A DNA stretch of 64,000 bases from Haliclona indistincta (GCA_964017065.1 OZ024790.1:10614403-10678402); one strand, 5' to 3'; shown: positions 1 through 13,477, counted from the stretch's first letter. Translations and numbers: made by a program. Notes: generated by a model not told the origin, from the sequence alone.

Positions 1-1795
<1,795 letters not shown>

Positions 1796-2577
1796 AAATG
1801 CTAAAGTCTAGACCTTAAAATACAACAACATTGTCTCTACCATATTGACGCATTTATGATTAAAATCGCTGAATTTAGTCGTGCACACATTAAAATCAGT
1901 GGTCTGCATAATTATAACATAATTATATTTCTGAGCACAAACTATAGGTCCTTTTTATCGAACTATAAGTTCAGGAAGGTCCGGGGGAGTGTTAGTGGGG
2001 AGTCTTAATAGTTCATAGATTGTCCATTATTATCAGAAGAAAAACTTCTGGGGGTGGATTTTTTCCGTGATAGGTCTTACAGCAAGCATGCAGACTATAC
2101 ATGACACACACAATTATTAATTCAATAGGAAAATAACTGTGACATGCAAGGCGCATGCAATTTTGTTGCTACTTGAGAGCACGGCTGCATGATGGGTTAC
2201 TAAGAAATGCTCCAGTTATACAATAAACCAAGTTATGAACTCTTGAATAAACACATTATTTGACAACTTTGCTATAGCACTTGGGGTATATATATACAAG
2301 GTCAAGCGAAACACTCGTAATGAATTCTGTTCTGAAACTGAGAAACTACCTTTCCTGATACATACATGTATGCAAACATGTTATAATTGCAACTCTGGCT
2401 CTTTAAAATATTCAACATGCATGTACACTGAAGTAACTCAATAGTTTGGGTAAGCACCCATTGGAAGTGATATCATCATTAAACCATTTAGGATACTCTT
2501 ACATAATGAACTCCGAACTCATAAGCTAACTAGTAAGTAGCCTTGAGTGCTGAGTAGCTCATAATCATCCGAGCAGA

Positions 2578-3968
2578 ATGGAGATACTGGTAAAGTTGAT
2601 CGCGGTCTGTATGGCACTGGTCGTTAGCAGCACTGTTGCTCAGAGAAATGAAAGTGAGTAAAGCTTGTGAGTGTATGGTGTAATAGACTAGGGTAGTCTG
2701 CCAATTTGAAGTCTAGTAACACGGGGTAAAATGTGGCTTTTAGATGATGGCTTCTGATTTCTGCGGAAAGGGCTGGTCGCAGTAGTGTTCCCCCTCAGAG
2801 GCCTGACATCGAACCCTATACCTTACTCCCTTCCATGCTGTCTTTATGATGCTGTCGTCGTGATCGTCGTCGCTGACCGTTGGTGACCCCGAGCCACTTG
2901 CCTGTAGCTAGCTAGATATAGAACGATCAGTTGTCTTGCTAGAATGCTGTGACTTGACCTATAGGCGCCAATTCTCACGGATTTCCCAGGGTTGGTTTGT
3001 TCTCCGGGTTTCCCGGCCAAAGATTCGATTCTCCCGGCCAGATACAAAGAACTCCCAGCAAAACAAATGTACAAGCTGATATTATTATTATTGCAATACT
3101 AAAAATTGTTTTCAATGAATATTAATAAGATAAAGAAATATCTATTCCAGTAACTAGACAGTAGGCTCTAAGTTTGACAGCTTGTCCAATCAGATCTATG
3201 CAATTTAAAAACCCTCACTCATTTGAGTAGTGTCCTTGCTATCTGCAAAAGGGTCTCGGATTTCTTAATTGACTCCTACGTAGCACTCATTGTCTCTCCG
3301 TCTCATTGCAAATTTTTCTAGCTTGCCCAGGTGATATACGGTACGGAATTCAACCTCCTATTGAACTTAACTGTAATCCGCTGGGACAAACTCTCGTACT
3401 ACAATGTGCTATTGTACAGAAAAATGGCTATGGCACTATGACCTGGTACTGGACTAGATGTGTTGACAATGCTGGTATCAAAGGCACAGCTATTCAACTA
3501 GATGACAAGAGTGATGTTTATGGAGTATACCAGATGCAGTATAACAGCAATTTTACCCTTAGTTACTTGATTTTCTTAGTGACTAGTTCTACCCTGGGCT
3601 ACTACTGGTGTGAGTTGGACAGTGCATCCTCAAGACCTTCAGTTATCACTCCAATGTTGCAACCAGCAAATGAATCACTACCTGATTGTACTTTCAATGG
3701 TGTTAATGCTATACAGTATGACGAACGAGATTGTGCTATTGAGGGCTCTCCTATCATCAGCTCTCGTGTACCACTACCATCATTTTGTCCTGATGACACT
3801 CCAACTCCGAACACACTTACAGTAACAATAACATTGCTAGCAGTGTTTGGTGCTCTCATCATTCTACTGGTGATGGTGATAGTGGTACTGAGTGTTTGTC
3901 TATATTGCAGAACCATGCGATCAAAAAGGTTTGTGAAAAATTTGTGCCGCTGTAAAGTCAACTTGTAA
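2578..3968 (+). CDS. single-Ig type I membrane protein, copy 1
   Basis: Two-exon gene. Exon 1 (2578-2653) encodes a signal peptide (start MEILVKLIAVCMALVVSS, then TVAQ). The donor is gtgagt at 2654. Exon 2 starts at 3322 after tttttctag, and the phase-1 junction gives NET-CPGD. Exon 2 encodes a V-like Ig domain: an N-terminal Cys region, a TWYW core and an LGYYWCE motif around the second Ig cysteine. A membrane-proximal stretch, one membrane span (TITLLAVFGALIILLVMVIV region) and a short basic tail ending KVNL follow. No tyrosine signalling motif is seen in the tail. The product is about 240 residues. It is tandemly duplicated at 6866-9525, with 3' flanks also similar. The ligand and role are unknown; this is a small cell-surface Ig protein by architecture only. 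Confidence 0.82.
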
Positions 3969-4177
3969 TGTACTGATTTCTCTATTTTACTCTAGAATTG
4001 CAAGGGAGATGTCCTCGCAAATGATGCACGATACAGAAGAATTAATATAGATGCATAACAAGCTACATAAATCACAAACATGATTGTCATTACACACTTT
4101 AGCTGATTTGTTAGTTTACTTCATTATTGTCATCTTTACAAAGTAGCATATTTCGGAGATAGGATACAATATTATTC

Positions 4178-4725
4178 ATGAGTATAGTTAAGCGATCAGT
4201 AGCTAGTAAATTTCTAATGCTTGTTACTTGTTACAAAATTTGTAAAAAGATTCTATCATTTCATGATTCATTTCCTCTACAATCTGATTTAGATCATCTC
4301 AGCACATGGTGTCAAGACAACGGCTTGTTATTCAACATCTCAAAATCTTGTCTTCTAGTGTTTCACAATAGAACAGCTAATGCAATATCAACTGACTATG
4401 CGCCGTCAACAATGTCAACTTATCCTCACTAGACCACTGCCATGACCTTGGTATTATCATCTCAAATCACATGTCATGGTCTCGACACTACAATGCTAAT
4501 AACAGCTATAGCACATCAAACACTTGGTCTTATTCATCGTACGTTCTCTTCTTCTATCCCCACGAAAACCAAAAAGCTTCTCTATATTTCTTTCATCAGA
4601 TCAAAATCACTTACTGTTCTCTGGTATGGAAGCCATGCTCATCTAATCAGAGACATACAAATGTTGTGCCATGGTTTCAAAGGCGCCGCCCGTGGTGTAT
4701 TCCAGTTTTGTATCATAGCAGGCCT
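4178..4725 (+). pseudogene. non-LTR retrotransposon RT fragment (degenerate)
   Basis: Two or three reading frames together carry the C-terminal part of a LINE-type reverse transcriptase: a segment like LQSDLDHLSTWCQDNGLLFN (the loop after the catalytic region, about 4280-4360), then HDLGIIIS and QTLGLIHRTFS, then KKLLYISFIRSK and LTYCSLVWKP. This order matches the thumb/connection region of jockey/RTE/CR1-type RTs. The frame changes around 4435 and 4600, so it is a dead fragment. It sits in the spacer of the Ig tandem duplication and is absent from the second unit. Confidence 0.75.
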
Positions 4726-4759
4726 TTAGATCAGGCTCCAGGGCAATATGCAAAAAGCC

Positions 4760-5104
4760 ACATGATTTCCTGTCTAATGATAGGCTTTTTCTTGAGATGT
4801 CTACGCACCTCCAGAGCTGTCATGAAGTTTAGATAGAATCTACAAGTACCTAGGTAGTCAACTATGGGCACGTTTGTCGTCAGAGAGGTCCAAGATGGCT
4901 GTCAAGGTGAGCCAGCCATACATAACTCGAGAAAGAAAGCACTTTAGCAAAATCCACGAGTCACATTGCAAGCCATTGTTGTGCCAAGCCTGTTCATACC
5001 TTTACCGAGTTTCAGAAGTGAGCGATGGTCTCTGCAGCTCGATGGACAGAACGAACGAACGAACGACAAACCAAGTACCGTAACCTTCGCGCATGCGCCG
5101 AGGG
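4760..5104 (-). mobile_element. dispersed repeat with a CCCTCGGCG end next to TTAA
   Basis: On the minus strand this matches the element copies beginning at 16495. The terminus CCCTCGGCGCATGCGC is followed by a (CGTT)n-like segment and conserved sequence around CTGCAGAGACCATCGC. It is bordered by TTAA (5105-5108), as in piggyBac-type insertions. No coding capacity is seen. Confidence 0.6.
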
Positions 5105-5229
5105 TTAATAATGAGAAAGCCCTAGGTATTCCCTAGCGATTATCTCATATTTTCCAGGAAGTCATGTGCTCTACATAGTAAAGTCACACACCCATGCACA
5201 TGGGAAACCCTCCATGAAGTTAAAAAAAG

Positions 5230-5780
5230 AAGGGGACCCTGTGGAATGTGATTCTAGAATCTGCATGAAACTAGAAAGAAACTACTAAAAAAGTAGTAAC
5301 TACTAAACCCTAAACCCAAGACCATAAAAACCTTCGCCTAACAGCGCCCAGTATGGACCTAACAGCGCCCAGTATGGACCTAACAGCGTCCAGTATGGAC
5401 CTAACAGCCGAGCGCCCAGTACGATTCGCTAACCGCCCAGTATATTCGCCTATTAACAATACTGGGCACTGTTAGGCGAATGCTGCATGGCGCTGTTAGG
5501 TCCATGATACTGAACGCTGTTAGGCGAATACTGGGCGCTGTTAGGTCCATACTGGGTGCTGTTAGGCGAATACTGCATGGCGCTGTTAGGTCCATGCATA
5601 TACTGGACGCTGTTAGGCGAATACTGGGCGCTGTTAGGTCCATACTGGGTGCTGTTAGGCGAAGGTTTAGTATGGTCTTTGGTTTAGGGTTTAGTAGTTA
5701 CTTAGTACTTTTTTAGTAGTTTACATGTCTAGTTTCCAGATTCCATGCAGAATCACATTCCATGTTTTACAGGGTCCCAA
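5230..5780. mobile_element. foldback element with internal tandem repeats
   Basis: The outer arms are inverted copies. The left arm begins GACCCTGTGGAATGTGATTC and includes CTACTAAACCCTAAACCC. The right arm ends with the reverse complement of both. The core (5340-5660) consists of short tandem units built on CTGTTAGGCGAATACTGGGCG and its complement, so the core also folds back on itself. It is non-coding and looks like a foldback-type non-autonomous transposon. Confidence 0.7.
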
Positions 5781-6865
5781 AAAGGAGGAGGTAAAAGTTG
5801 AAAGCCAACCTACCAGAAAGCTTAAGGGTGGAATTCCCAAACATCAGGATTACGAATATTTTGGTTTCTACTGTTAGTTGAAGGCTTGCTCAGTCACACT
5901 GATCACCCAAGAAAGTCGCCATTCGTCTTGTGGGCGTAGGAAGCCCCACCCAATGACGGAAAGTTGTTGTGAGCATGCCACACCCACACAAAATGTCAGA
6001 CATAAACTTTGGTACACAAGGAAGAAACGTATGTATGGGATTTTGCAAAAAGGTCTCTGTCTGTAAGTTACAGAGGGGCAAATATTTAATGAGAAGACAC
6101 GATTTCGGCAAAAATTCCCTACCAGCAAGAGCGATGGAAGAGGATACATCTACTTTTGCCAGCTAGAGCGCCAAAAAATGCCACCTCTTGCCCTCCCGCC
6201 CTCCCCACAATGCACCCACCCCTATGTGGATCTCTCGTGATTGCAGAGTACGAAATAATTTTGTTCCAAATACGGCAAGTGCTATTGGAGTGTGGGTACA
6301 CCCATTTTCCTTGTAAAACGGGCAAGTATAATAGCGGGACACTGTAGATTATAATTATTGTGCAAAGGGCAGCAAGAAAGAATAGTTCGGGTATTCCTGG
6401 CTTAACAGAATGAATAATTATTGTGTTAATCACAGTACCCATTAGTATTAGGAGACTCGAGTAACATAAAAAGTGCTAACTACATCATTCGTGTTGCTAT
6501 GATACAAGTTGCCAAGAACAACAGCCACTGAACTGCTGATATCTTCGAGATGAAATTAATAAGACATGTCTTCCTAACTATACACACATACTCTAGATGG
6601 ATGTATAAACTCTCTCACCAAATTATATAACCGTGACATATATAGTTTAGTTTTTATGAGTAAAAACATTTAATGTATACATGTAGGTGAAATGTGGTAA
6701 ATTGGAATGTTTAGACTGGAAGCACTGTAGTCATCACAACAACAAAATTAATGATTTTCTTGTTCCATTCCATGTTTCTTTCCGCATTCCATTCTATTCC
6801 ATGCCACGTTCCGCGTTTTATACCTACCCGCCCTGCAGAGTACTGACTGGCTCATAATCATCAGA
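5781..6865. other. gene-free stretch
   Basis: No exon or RNA gene could be supported. It holds a run of ATTCCATTCCATG-like simple sequence near 6760-6805. Confidence 0.5.
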
Positions 6866-9525
6866 ATGGAGATACTGGTAAAGTTGATCGCAGTCTGTAT
6901 GGCACTGGTCGTTAGCAGCACTGTTGCTCAGAGAAATGAAACTTGTGAGTGCAGTGTAGTATAATAAACTAGAGAAGTCTGCCAATTTGAAGTCTAATAG
7001 CAGGGGGATCGAAATGTGTTTTTTTTTAAATTGAATGACTATATACCATAGATAATACAGTACACGGTGGATATGAAACGGCGTGATAAACGGAGGGATC
7101 CACGGAGATGTGCTGGGACACTCACTGTCTCAGGCGTGGGCGGGTTGCACGAAGTTGTAAATCTGTTTCTGCCCGTTCCGAGAACGCGAGAAGTGAGTAC
7201 TATAGAAGCTGAATCAAATAGCATACGTGTTCATTTGCTGTTGAAGAAGAAGCTGTTGCTGTAAAATAGATTGCCAGGCTGCAAATCAAGTTCCCCGTTT
7301 TTTCCTGAAATCCTGTGTTTCGGCTACTTGTGTTAGATTAGTACAGTACACTGGTTTGTGTAGTGCTGGTTTGTCATATGTGTTTTGGCATAGATATAAT
7401 ATAATATCTATGGTTTTGGTAACTTATTGTTTAGTGCAGTGCATCAAAATACTATTGGAGCGCTACGCTAGAGAACAGCAGACACGCCGCCAAGTAGCAG
7501 GGAACAAGCTTGTTGTAACGGTTTTTGTGCCTGACCATTGGCAAAAATGATAGTACCAGGACTTCATAAGCAATGCCAGCGAATACCAAAATCCTTGTTC
7601 TACTGCATCAAAATACTTTTGTACTCACAAAAAGCATCATGAAGAAGCTCAATATCTTGCCTTGAGCACACACTACAGTTGTTTGCGAAGATCTTGCATA
7701 ACGAATCTTGCATAACGAAAGCGGAAGTGTGACGCTGGCCAATCGAATTCACTTTTTCGTCACGTGCGCGTGCGCGCACAGCTTCAGTTAGTCACGCTTA
7801 CGTGCGTTTGGCCAACGTCGTACTTCCGCCTTCGCTTCCATTATGCTGGTAATGTTCCAACGAACCCTAGACATTGCCCCTTCCATGATGCTGTCGTTAT
7901 GATGCTGTCGTCGTCAGTGATCGTCGTCGCTGGCCGCCGTTGGTGACCCCGAGCCACTCGCTTGTATAGAACGATCATGCAGTTGTCTAGCTAGAATGCT
8001 AGTGACTTGATCTAGGCGCCAATTCTCACGGATTTCCCAGGCTTGGGGTCGTTCTCCGGGTTTCCCGGCCAAAGATTCTCCCGGCTAGAACTCCCAGCAA
8101 AAGAAATGTACAAGCTGATAATATACATGTAATATAAACAAAAAACTGTATTGCAATGAATATTAACCCTTCACATGCGGCGGGCAACTATAGTCGCCCG
8201 GCAAGTTTGACGTCACCGGAAGTGGGCGTTAAAATTCGAAGATAGTTTATTTCACCTATAGACCAAATACAGCTATGTGGGGTGTGATTGCGAGCCATTG
8301 GCGGGGCCTGCGGCCCCGCCAAGCAGAGCTATGGCGGGATCACCTAGCACCACTGGGTCTCCAGGGGCTTCTTGGCATAAAAAGCAGCCATACGTGCACT
8401 AACTTTGCCTCACACGTGCTGTTTTGACCAAACAAGCGGCGTTTTTTGCTCCGGTGAGAGTGATTCTAGCACACGACAGTTGGTAGATCGTCAAGTGGGC
8501 GTGGTTAACCGCAATTGTCATTGACAACAAGCCCGCACGTTGTGCAAGTTGATTTTGCATATTAACGGTGATCACAGCGCTAGTTTGTCTGTCTAATGGT
8601 TTCAAAGGTTAGTGAAATTCACAAAATAGAGGCTAGAATTGCTGTCCGCACTTGAAGGGTTAATGAGATAAAAAATTGTCTATTTCAGTAACTACACAGT
8701 AGGCTCAACATGTAAGTTTGACAGCTTGTCCAATCGAATCTATGCAATTTAGAAACCTCACTCTTTTGAGTAGTGTCCTTGCTATCTTTCACCATAGCAA
8801 AAGGGTCTCGGGTTTCTTAATCGCCTCCTAGCACTCATTGTCTCTCTGTCTCATTGCAAATGTTTCTAGCTTGCCCAGGTGATGTATGGTACGTAGCTCA
8901 ACCTCCTACTGAACTGAACTGTAATCCACTGGGACAAACTCTCTTACTACTATGTGCTATTGAACAGAAAAATGGCTATGGCACTCTGACCTGGTACTGG
9001 ACTAGATGTGTTGACAATGCTGGTATCAAAGGCACAGCTATTCAACTAGATGACAAGAGTGATGTTTATGGAGTATACCAGACGCATACACCATTTGAAC
9101 ATGGCAATTTTACCCTTGGTTACTTGATTTTCTTAGTGACTAGTTCTACCCTGGGCTACTACTGGTGTGAGTTGGACAGTGCATCCTCAAGACCTTCAGT
9201 TATCACTCCAATCTTGCAACCAGCAAATGAATCACTACCTGATTGTAATATCAATGACGTCATTGCTATACAGTATCGTCAAGATTGTGCTATTGAGGGC
9301 TCTCCTATTAATATCAGCTCTCGTGTACCACTACCATCATTTTGTCCTGATGACACTCCTACTCCTAACACACTAACAGTAACAATAACATTGCTAGCAT
9401 TGTTTGGTGCTCTCATTTTTCTACTGGTGATGGTGATAGTGGTACTGAGTGTTCTCCTGCGTCGCAGAACCATGCGATCAAAAAGGTTTGTGAAAAATTT
9501 CTGCCGCTGTAAAGTCAACTTGTAA
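6866..9525 (+). CDS. single-Ig type I membrane protein, copy 2
   Basis: Paralogue of the gene at 2578-3968. Exon 1 (6866-6944) encodes the same signal peptide but uses a donor (gtgagt at 6945) seven bases further on. Exon 2 (8870-9525, after tgtttctag) encodes the V-like Ig domain with the same WYW core and GYYWCE motif, one membrane span and the short basic tail ending KVNL. The Ig domain carries a few replacements plus a five-residue insertion (THTPFEH region). The product is about 244 residues. The intron is 1925 bp against 668 bp in copy 1, because at least one MITE (8167-8659) and another block (about 7030-7850) inserted. The open frame is intact, so the copy is probably functional. Confidence 0.82.
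7698..7850. mobile_element. small inverted-repeat element
   Basis: GCATAACGAAAGCGGAAGTG...GACGCTGGCCAA is repeated in inverted form at the right end (TTGGCCAACGTC...ACTTCCGCC...GCTTCC...TTATGC). It lies in the intron of the second Ig copy, in a block missing from copy 1. Its family is not determined; the ends are imperfect. Confidence 0.5.
8167..8659. mobile_element. piggyBac-type MITE
   Basis: A 493-bp element flanked by TTAA on both sides (8163-8166 and 8660-8663). The terminal inverted repeats start CCCTTCA and end TGAAGGG; the similarity continues to TGCGG. The paralogous intron of copy 1 has a single TTAA (3122-3125) in the same context (AATGAATATTAA...GATAAA), which is the unoccupied site. 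TTAA duplication and CCC...GGG ends are hallmarks of the piggyBac superfamily. It carries no transposase. Confidence 0.9.
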
Positions 9526-11025
9526 TGTACTGATTTCTCTATTTTACTCTAGAATTGCGGGAGGTGTCCTCGCAAGTGATGCACGATACAGAAGAATTAA
9601 TATCTAAATGCATAACAAGCTACAGAAATCACAAACATGATCGTCATTATACACTTTAGCTGATTTGTTAGTTTCCTTCATTATTGTCATCTTTACAAAG
9701 TAGCCTATTTCGGGGATAGGATACCATTATTATTCATGAATAGTGTATCGATCAGTAGCTAGTAACTTTCTAATACTTGCTAAATTAACTTGCTAACATG
9801 AAAAGTGCAAAAAATATTCAATTCATACATGCACCCACAATAATCACACTGAAATACAGTACTGCACATACATGAATGAACCGGCAAGGATTAACAAAAT
9901 TATATTTTTTATCATAGATTTATTAGGCTAAGTACCTAGTCTATCCCGTGTATAGTATATGTTACGTAGTCTATATTGTATACGGTTTTATTAGTTTATA
10001 CATGTGGCTTAAGAATTTATCAAGTATCTAGCTAGATGTTATAGTGAAAAATACAAGCTAGCAACAGATATGAGTATTGCATATCTACTGATGACTGTAT
10101 TGAGGTACTGTACAATGAAGTCATCATTACCAAGCAAGTCTGAGTCCTCCTCTTCTACATAACCACACCCACTCTCCTCCTCACCACTATCACCATCACT
10201 ATCCGTCTCAAACAAAGTTACACAAGAAAAAACCACAAAACATCACATGATCGCTCAACTTACACCTCTAATGGATGACTGTATTTCTAATTTTGATGAG
10301 CTTTCGAACCCTGCGAGATTTTGAAGTACCTAATACAGTATGTATGCAGTGAGCAGTCAAATTAGATTAATTCCGCTCTTAACATGCTATTTTTTTGTCC
10401 AATTGTTTATTTGCATGTTCAATACCTTTTACCGATTATCTTAGCATTCAAGTTGCCTAATAAAACATGCAAATTTCACTCAAATAATTATGATGACGAA
10501 TTTAGGCACATTTGCTCTAAAATGACCTAATTTTAGATCAAAACTGAACATGAAGTGAGGCATGCTAGATTTCTAACATCTCTGAAAGTTTAGGAATGCG
10601 TGCCTAAATTTAAGCATGTGCACATAAATTTAAACATGTGAGCCTAAATTTGCATGCTGTCCGATAATCATTGCTCGTAATCTGCTCGTAATAATTATTA
10701 ATAGCCTCAGTTGAGGCAAAATGCTGCCTAAATTTAGGCACGCATTATTAAAGTTTGGCCGTTTTTTTACCATTTTCTTAGGTATGCGCTCAAGATTTTC
10801 TATGAAATGGTCTAAAACCGGCAAAAGATAATTGGACGAAATACGCGTTTTGATATAAACTTGTTGCGAGAACGATCCTGGCCACACCCACGCAGTTCGT
10901 GTCGTAGGCGGAGACACCATGACATGGGTCTAACCAGTACCATTCCTTCATCGCCGTCAATATCCTATTGTTGAGTCCAGCGTAACATTTCCCTCACATC
11001 ACAGAACAAAACACAAAGCGGCAAT
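9526..11025. other. gene-poor spacer
   Basis: The 3' flank of the second Ig copy (to about 9780) matches that of copy 1. From 10440 to 10760 the sequence is rich in GCCTAAATTTAGGC-like palindromes and related TTTAAACATG words. A minus-strand open frame at 10039-10236 has an acidic stretch (SDGDSGEEESG) that could be an isolated exon, but nothing else supports it. Confidence 0.45.
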
Positions 11026-12427
11026 ATGACGGATCATTTTGCAACCAAGAGAAGCATCGCGATCTGCCAGGCAACACCAGCATCACATGGCCTTCAAGAG
11101 AATGTAACAAAAATTATTACATGGATGAAGAAAGCTGTGGAACAGGGAGCAGATCTTGCACTTTTTGGAGAATTGTTCTTGACTGGAAATGATGCGAGCG
11201 ATTCAGGCTTACAAAAGGCAGTTACTGCGATCCAGACAGCTGCGAAAGAATTGGGAATTGCAGTTATCTATGGCTACTTGGAGACGGAGAACGGGCGATA
11301 CTACAATTCAATGCTGTTCGTGGACAGTAATGGCGTTAAACTAGCTAATTACAGAAAAGTGCATCTTTGGCCGAGCGAGAAAGAATTCTACACTCCTGGA
11401 AACTCCGTTACCGTGGTGGATTGGGACGGGCTGCGTGTCGGCTTGAGCATCAGCGTTGACATCTGTATGCCGGAGTTTGTCGGCACAATGGTTGCGAATG
11501 GAGGTGCTCAACTTGTCGTAAACGCCAGTGCAGTGGTGAACGAGAAGTACCCAACAGTGGTGTCTCCCGCCCGAGCGTTAGAAAACGGGTGCTACGTCGC
11601 ACACGTGGATTTGGCAGGAGAATCGTCCCTCGGTATGTCGCGTGTTTACGATCCTCTTGCAGACTGCCTTGTGTCGGCTAAAACAAAAGATGAAATGCTA
11701 CTGAGTGCTACAATACCTTTATACGTTGAAAAGGCCCATCAAGCCTGCCGCGTTCTTCGTCGTACTGAGCTGTATAACAACGTCATAGCCTATGACACTG
11801 AGTTGCCTTGGAAAAGAAACACAGCAGAAAGCGTGCAGCATTTCTTCAAGAATCGTGCACAGTACTATGACAGGCAAATGGAGAGAGTCTACAGGGGACC
11901 AGCTGTCGCAGCAAGCGCTTTGGCGGCGTTTATCAGTGAAAAAGAAAACAGCAGTGTGCTTGATGTAGCCGCTGGTACAGGATTAGTGGGGCAAGCACTG
12001 TTTAATGAAGGATTTAGAAATCTAATAGCACTGGATCGAAGCCCAGCCATGCAGGCTGCAGTGCTTAGCACAGAAAAAAGTGTACAACAAGATTATACAA
12101 GGAGATTTTGAGGAGGAAGCGCGTAAAATATTGGATGATTCGTTCCATGCTTGTATTTGTGTCGGCGCATTCCTGACTGGAGGGTTCCTTGATCCGGTTG
12201 TCGCAGCCAAAGAAATGCTCAGAATGGTAGAGCCGCATGGGTTTGTTCTCTTTCTGTGGAATGTCACAGAATTGGAAGAGTCACAGTGCAAGGAAACACG
12301 TGAAAACCTTGACAATGTCATCAATACGATTGTCAAGAGTGGAAAATCTGAGTTGGTCCAATCAACTCAAGTTCCTCATTACTTGGAAGAATGCATCGGT
12401 CAGCTGGTTGTTCTAAAGAAATTGTGA
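11026..12427 (+). CDS. nitrilase-like / METTL27-like methyltransferase fusion, one frameshift
   Basis: Intron-free gene. Residues about 8-265 form a carbon-nitrogen hydrolase fold: Glu49 in LALFGELFLTG and Lys111 in YRKVHLWP fit two of the three catalytic residues. The nucleophile Cys of the usual ICYDxRFPE motif is Ser143 in ISVDICMPE (Cys147 is nearby), so hydrolase activity is doubtful. From about residue 280 a class I SAM methyltransferase begins (motif I VLDVAAGTGLVG), resembling the METTL27/WBSCR27 family. The frame is lost in a run of six A at about 12074-12079. From 12080 another frame continues the methyltransferase (GDF, CICVGAFLTGG, VEPHGFVLFLW) to the stop at 12427. A one-base A insertion or assembly error explains this best. 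Substrates are unknown. Confidence 0.75.
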
Positions 12428-12613
12428 ATTGACAGAGATAATCAATTCATGAATAGCCTAGTTCAGCAGTCTTAGATAGTGTGAAATTGAAATAATTATT
12501 AAAAATAATATTTTTTGGCTACCACATTATACACGGGTGGAGTTAATTGGCGGTGAACCACCACGCGCGTAATAACTGTTGAAGTAGAACAAAACGGGAA
12601 CAACTCTTCCTCA

Positions 12614-13477
12614 ATGGATGCTCCTCGCAAGGTAGCTGTTGTATCAGGTTCAAACAGAGGCGTCGGACTCGGCGTGGTTAGGAGCCTTTGCAAACGGTTC
12701 GATGGAGATGTCTACCTAACGTCTAGAAATGTGGAGAATGGTCGAAACGCCGTCGCACTTCTGGAAGCTGAGGGGCTGAAGCCAAAATTTCACCAACTGG
12801 ACATCGCTTCTCCTGATTCTATTGTCGCTATTAAGCAGCACATTGAGGAAAACTATGGCGGTATTGATCTACTGGTAAATAATGCAGCGATGGCTTACAA
12901 AGCAGGCTCGGCCGTACCCTTCGTGGATCAAGCGATCGAGACTGTTGGCATCAACTTCACTGGTACGCTGAATCTCACTAGGGCTTTCATTCCTTTGCTT
13001 AGACCACATGCAAGAATCGTGGATGTATCTTCAGGGGTTAGTAACCTGAATCTGCTGGGGAAAGAACTGCAAGACAGATTCATGAGCCCTACCTTGACTG
13101 TAGATGGAGTGGAGGAACTAATACAAGAGTTCTTGGACAGTGTAGCAGCAGGTGATCATAAAGAGAAGGGCTGGCCTAGCTGGCCAAATGCAGTAGCAAA
13201 GCATGGGATGAATGCTCTGACCAGGATCCATGCAAAGGAGCTAGCTAAAGGCAGTAAAGAAGATATACTCGTCAACTCATGCTGTCCTGGGTGGGTGCAA
13301 ACTAACATGGCAGATGATAATGCTCCGTTGACTGTTGATCAAGGAGCAGAGACACCAGTCTACCTCGCTATGCTGCCAGCCGGTGGTCCAACTGGATGCT
13401 TCTGGATCGACTCAAAACAAGTTCCATGGGAAAAAATTGCATGGAACTGGTACGACTCCAAGACCTACGTGTGGTGA
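12614..13477 (+). CDS. carbonyl reductase-like SDR (CBR1 family), catalytic Tyr missing
   Basis: A 287-residue intron-free short-chain dehydrogenase. The cofactor motif is SGSNRGVGLG (residues 11-20), NNAA is at 89-92 and the active-site Ser is in VSS (138-140). The segment GWPSWPNAVAKHGMN (186-200) aligns with the CBR1 segment around YxxxK: Lys196 is kept, but the Tyr position is Asn192. CCPGWVQTNMA and GAETPVYLAMLP are typical CBR1 family blocks. The family reduces carbonyls with NADPH in the cytosol; without the Tyr, normal reduction is unlikely. It starts 186 bp after the preceding gene and ends 138 bp before ATG10, all on the same strand. Confidence 0.9.
   Translation: MDAPRKVAVVSGSNRGVGLGVVRSLCKRFDGDVYLTSRNVENGRNAVALLEAEGLKPKFHQLDIASPDSIVAIKQHIEENYGGIDLLVNNAAMAYKAGSAVPFVDQAIETVGINFTGTLNLTRAFIPLLRPHARIVDVSSGVSNLNLLGKELQDRFMSPTLTVDGVEELIQEFLDSVAAGDHKEKGWPSWPNAVAKHGMNALTRIHAKELAKGSKEDILVNSCCPGWVQTNMADDNAPLTVDQGAETPVYLAMLPAGGPTGCFWIDSKQVPWEKIAWNWYDSKTYVW

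Noticed and set aside
5305..5322. Telomere remnant (CTAAACCCTAAACCC)
   Set aside because: Only two units and present in both arms of a foldback element; part of that element.
10039..10236. Acidic minus-strand exon
   Set aside because: A low-complexity open frame without a second exon or convincing splice sites; mentioned only in the spacer entry.
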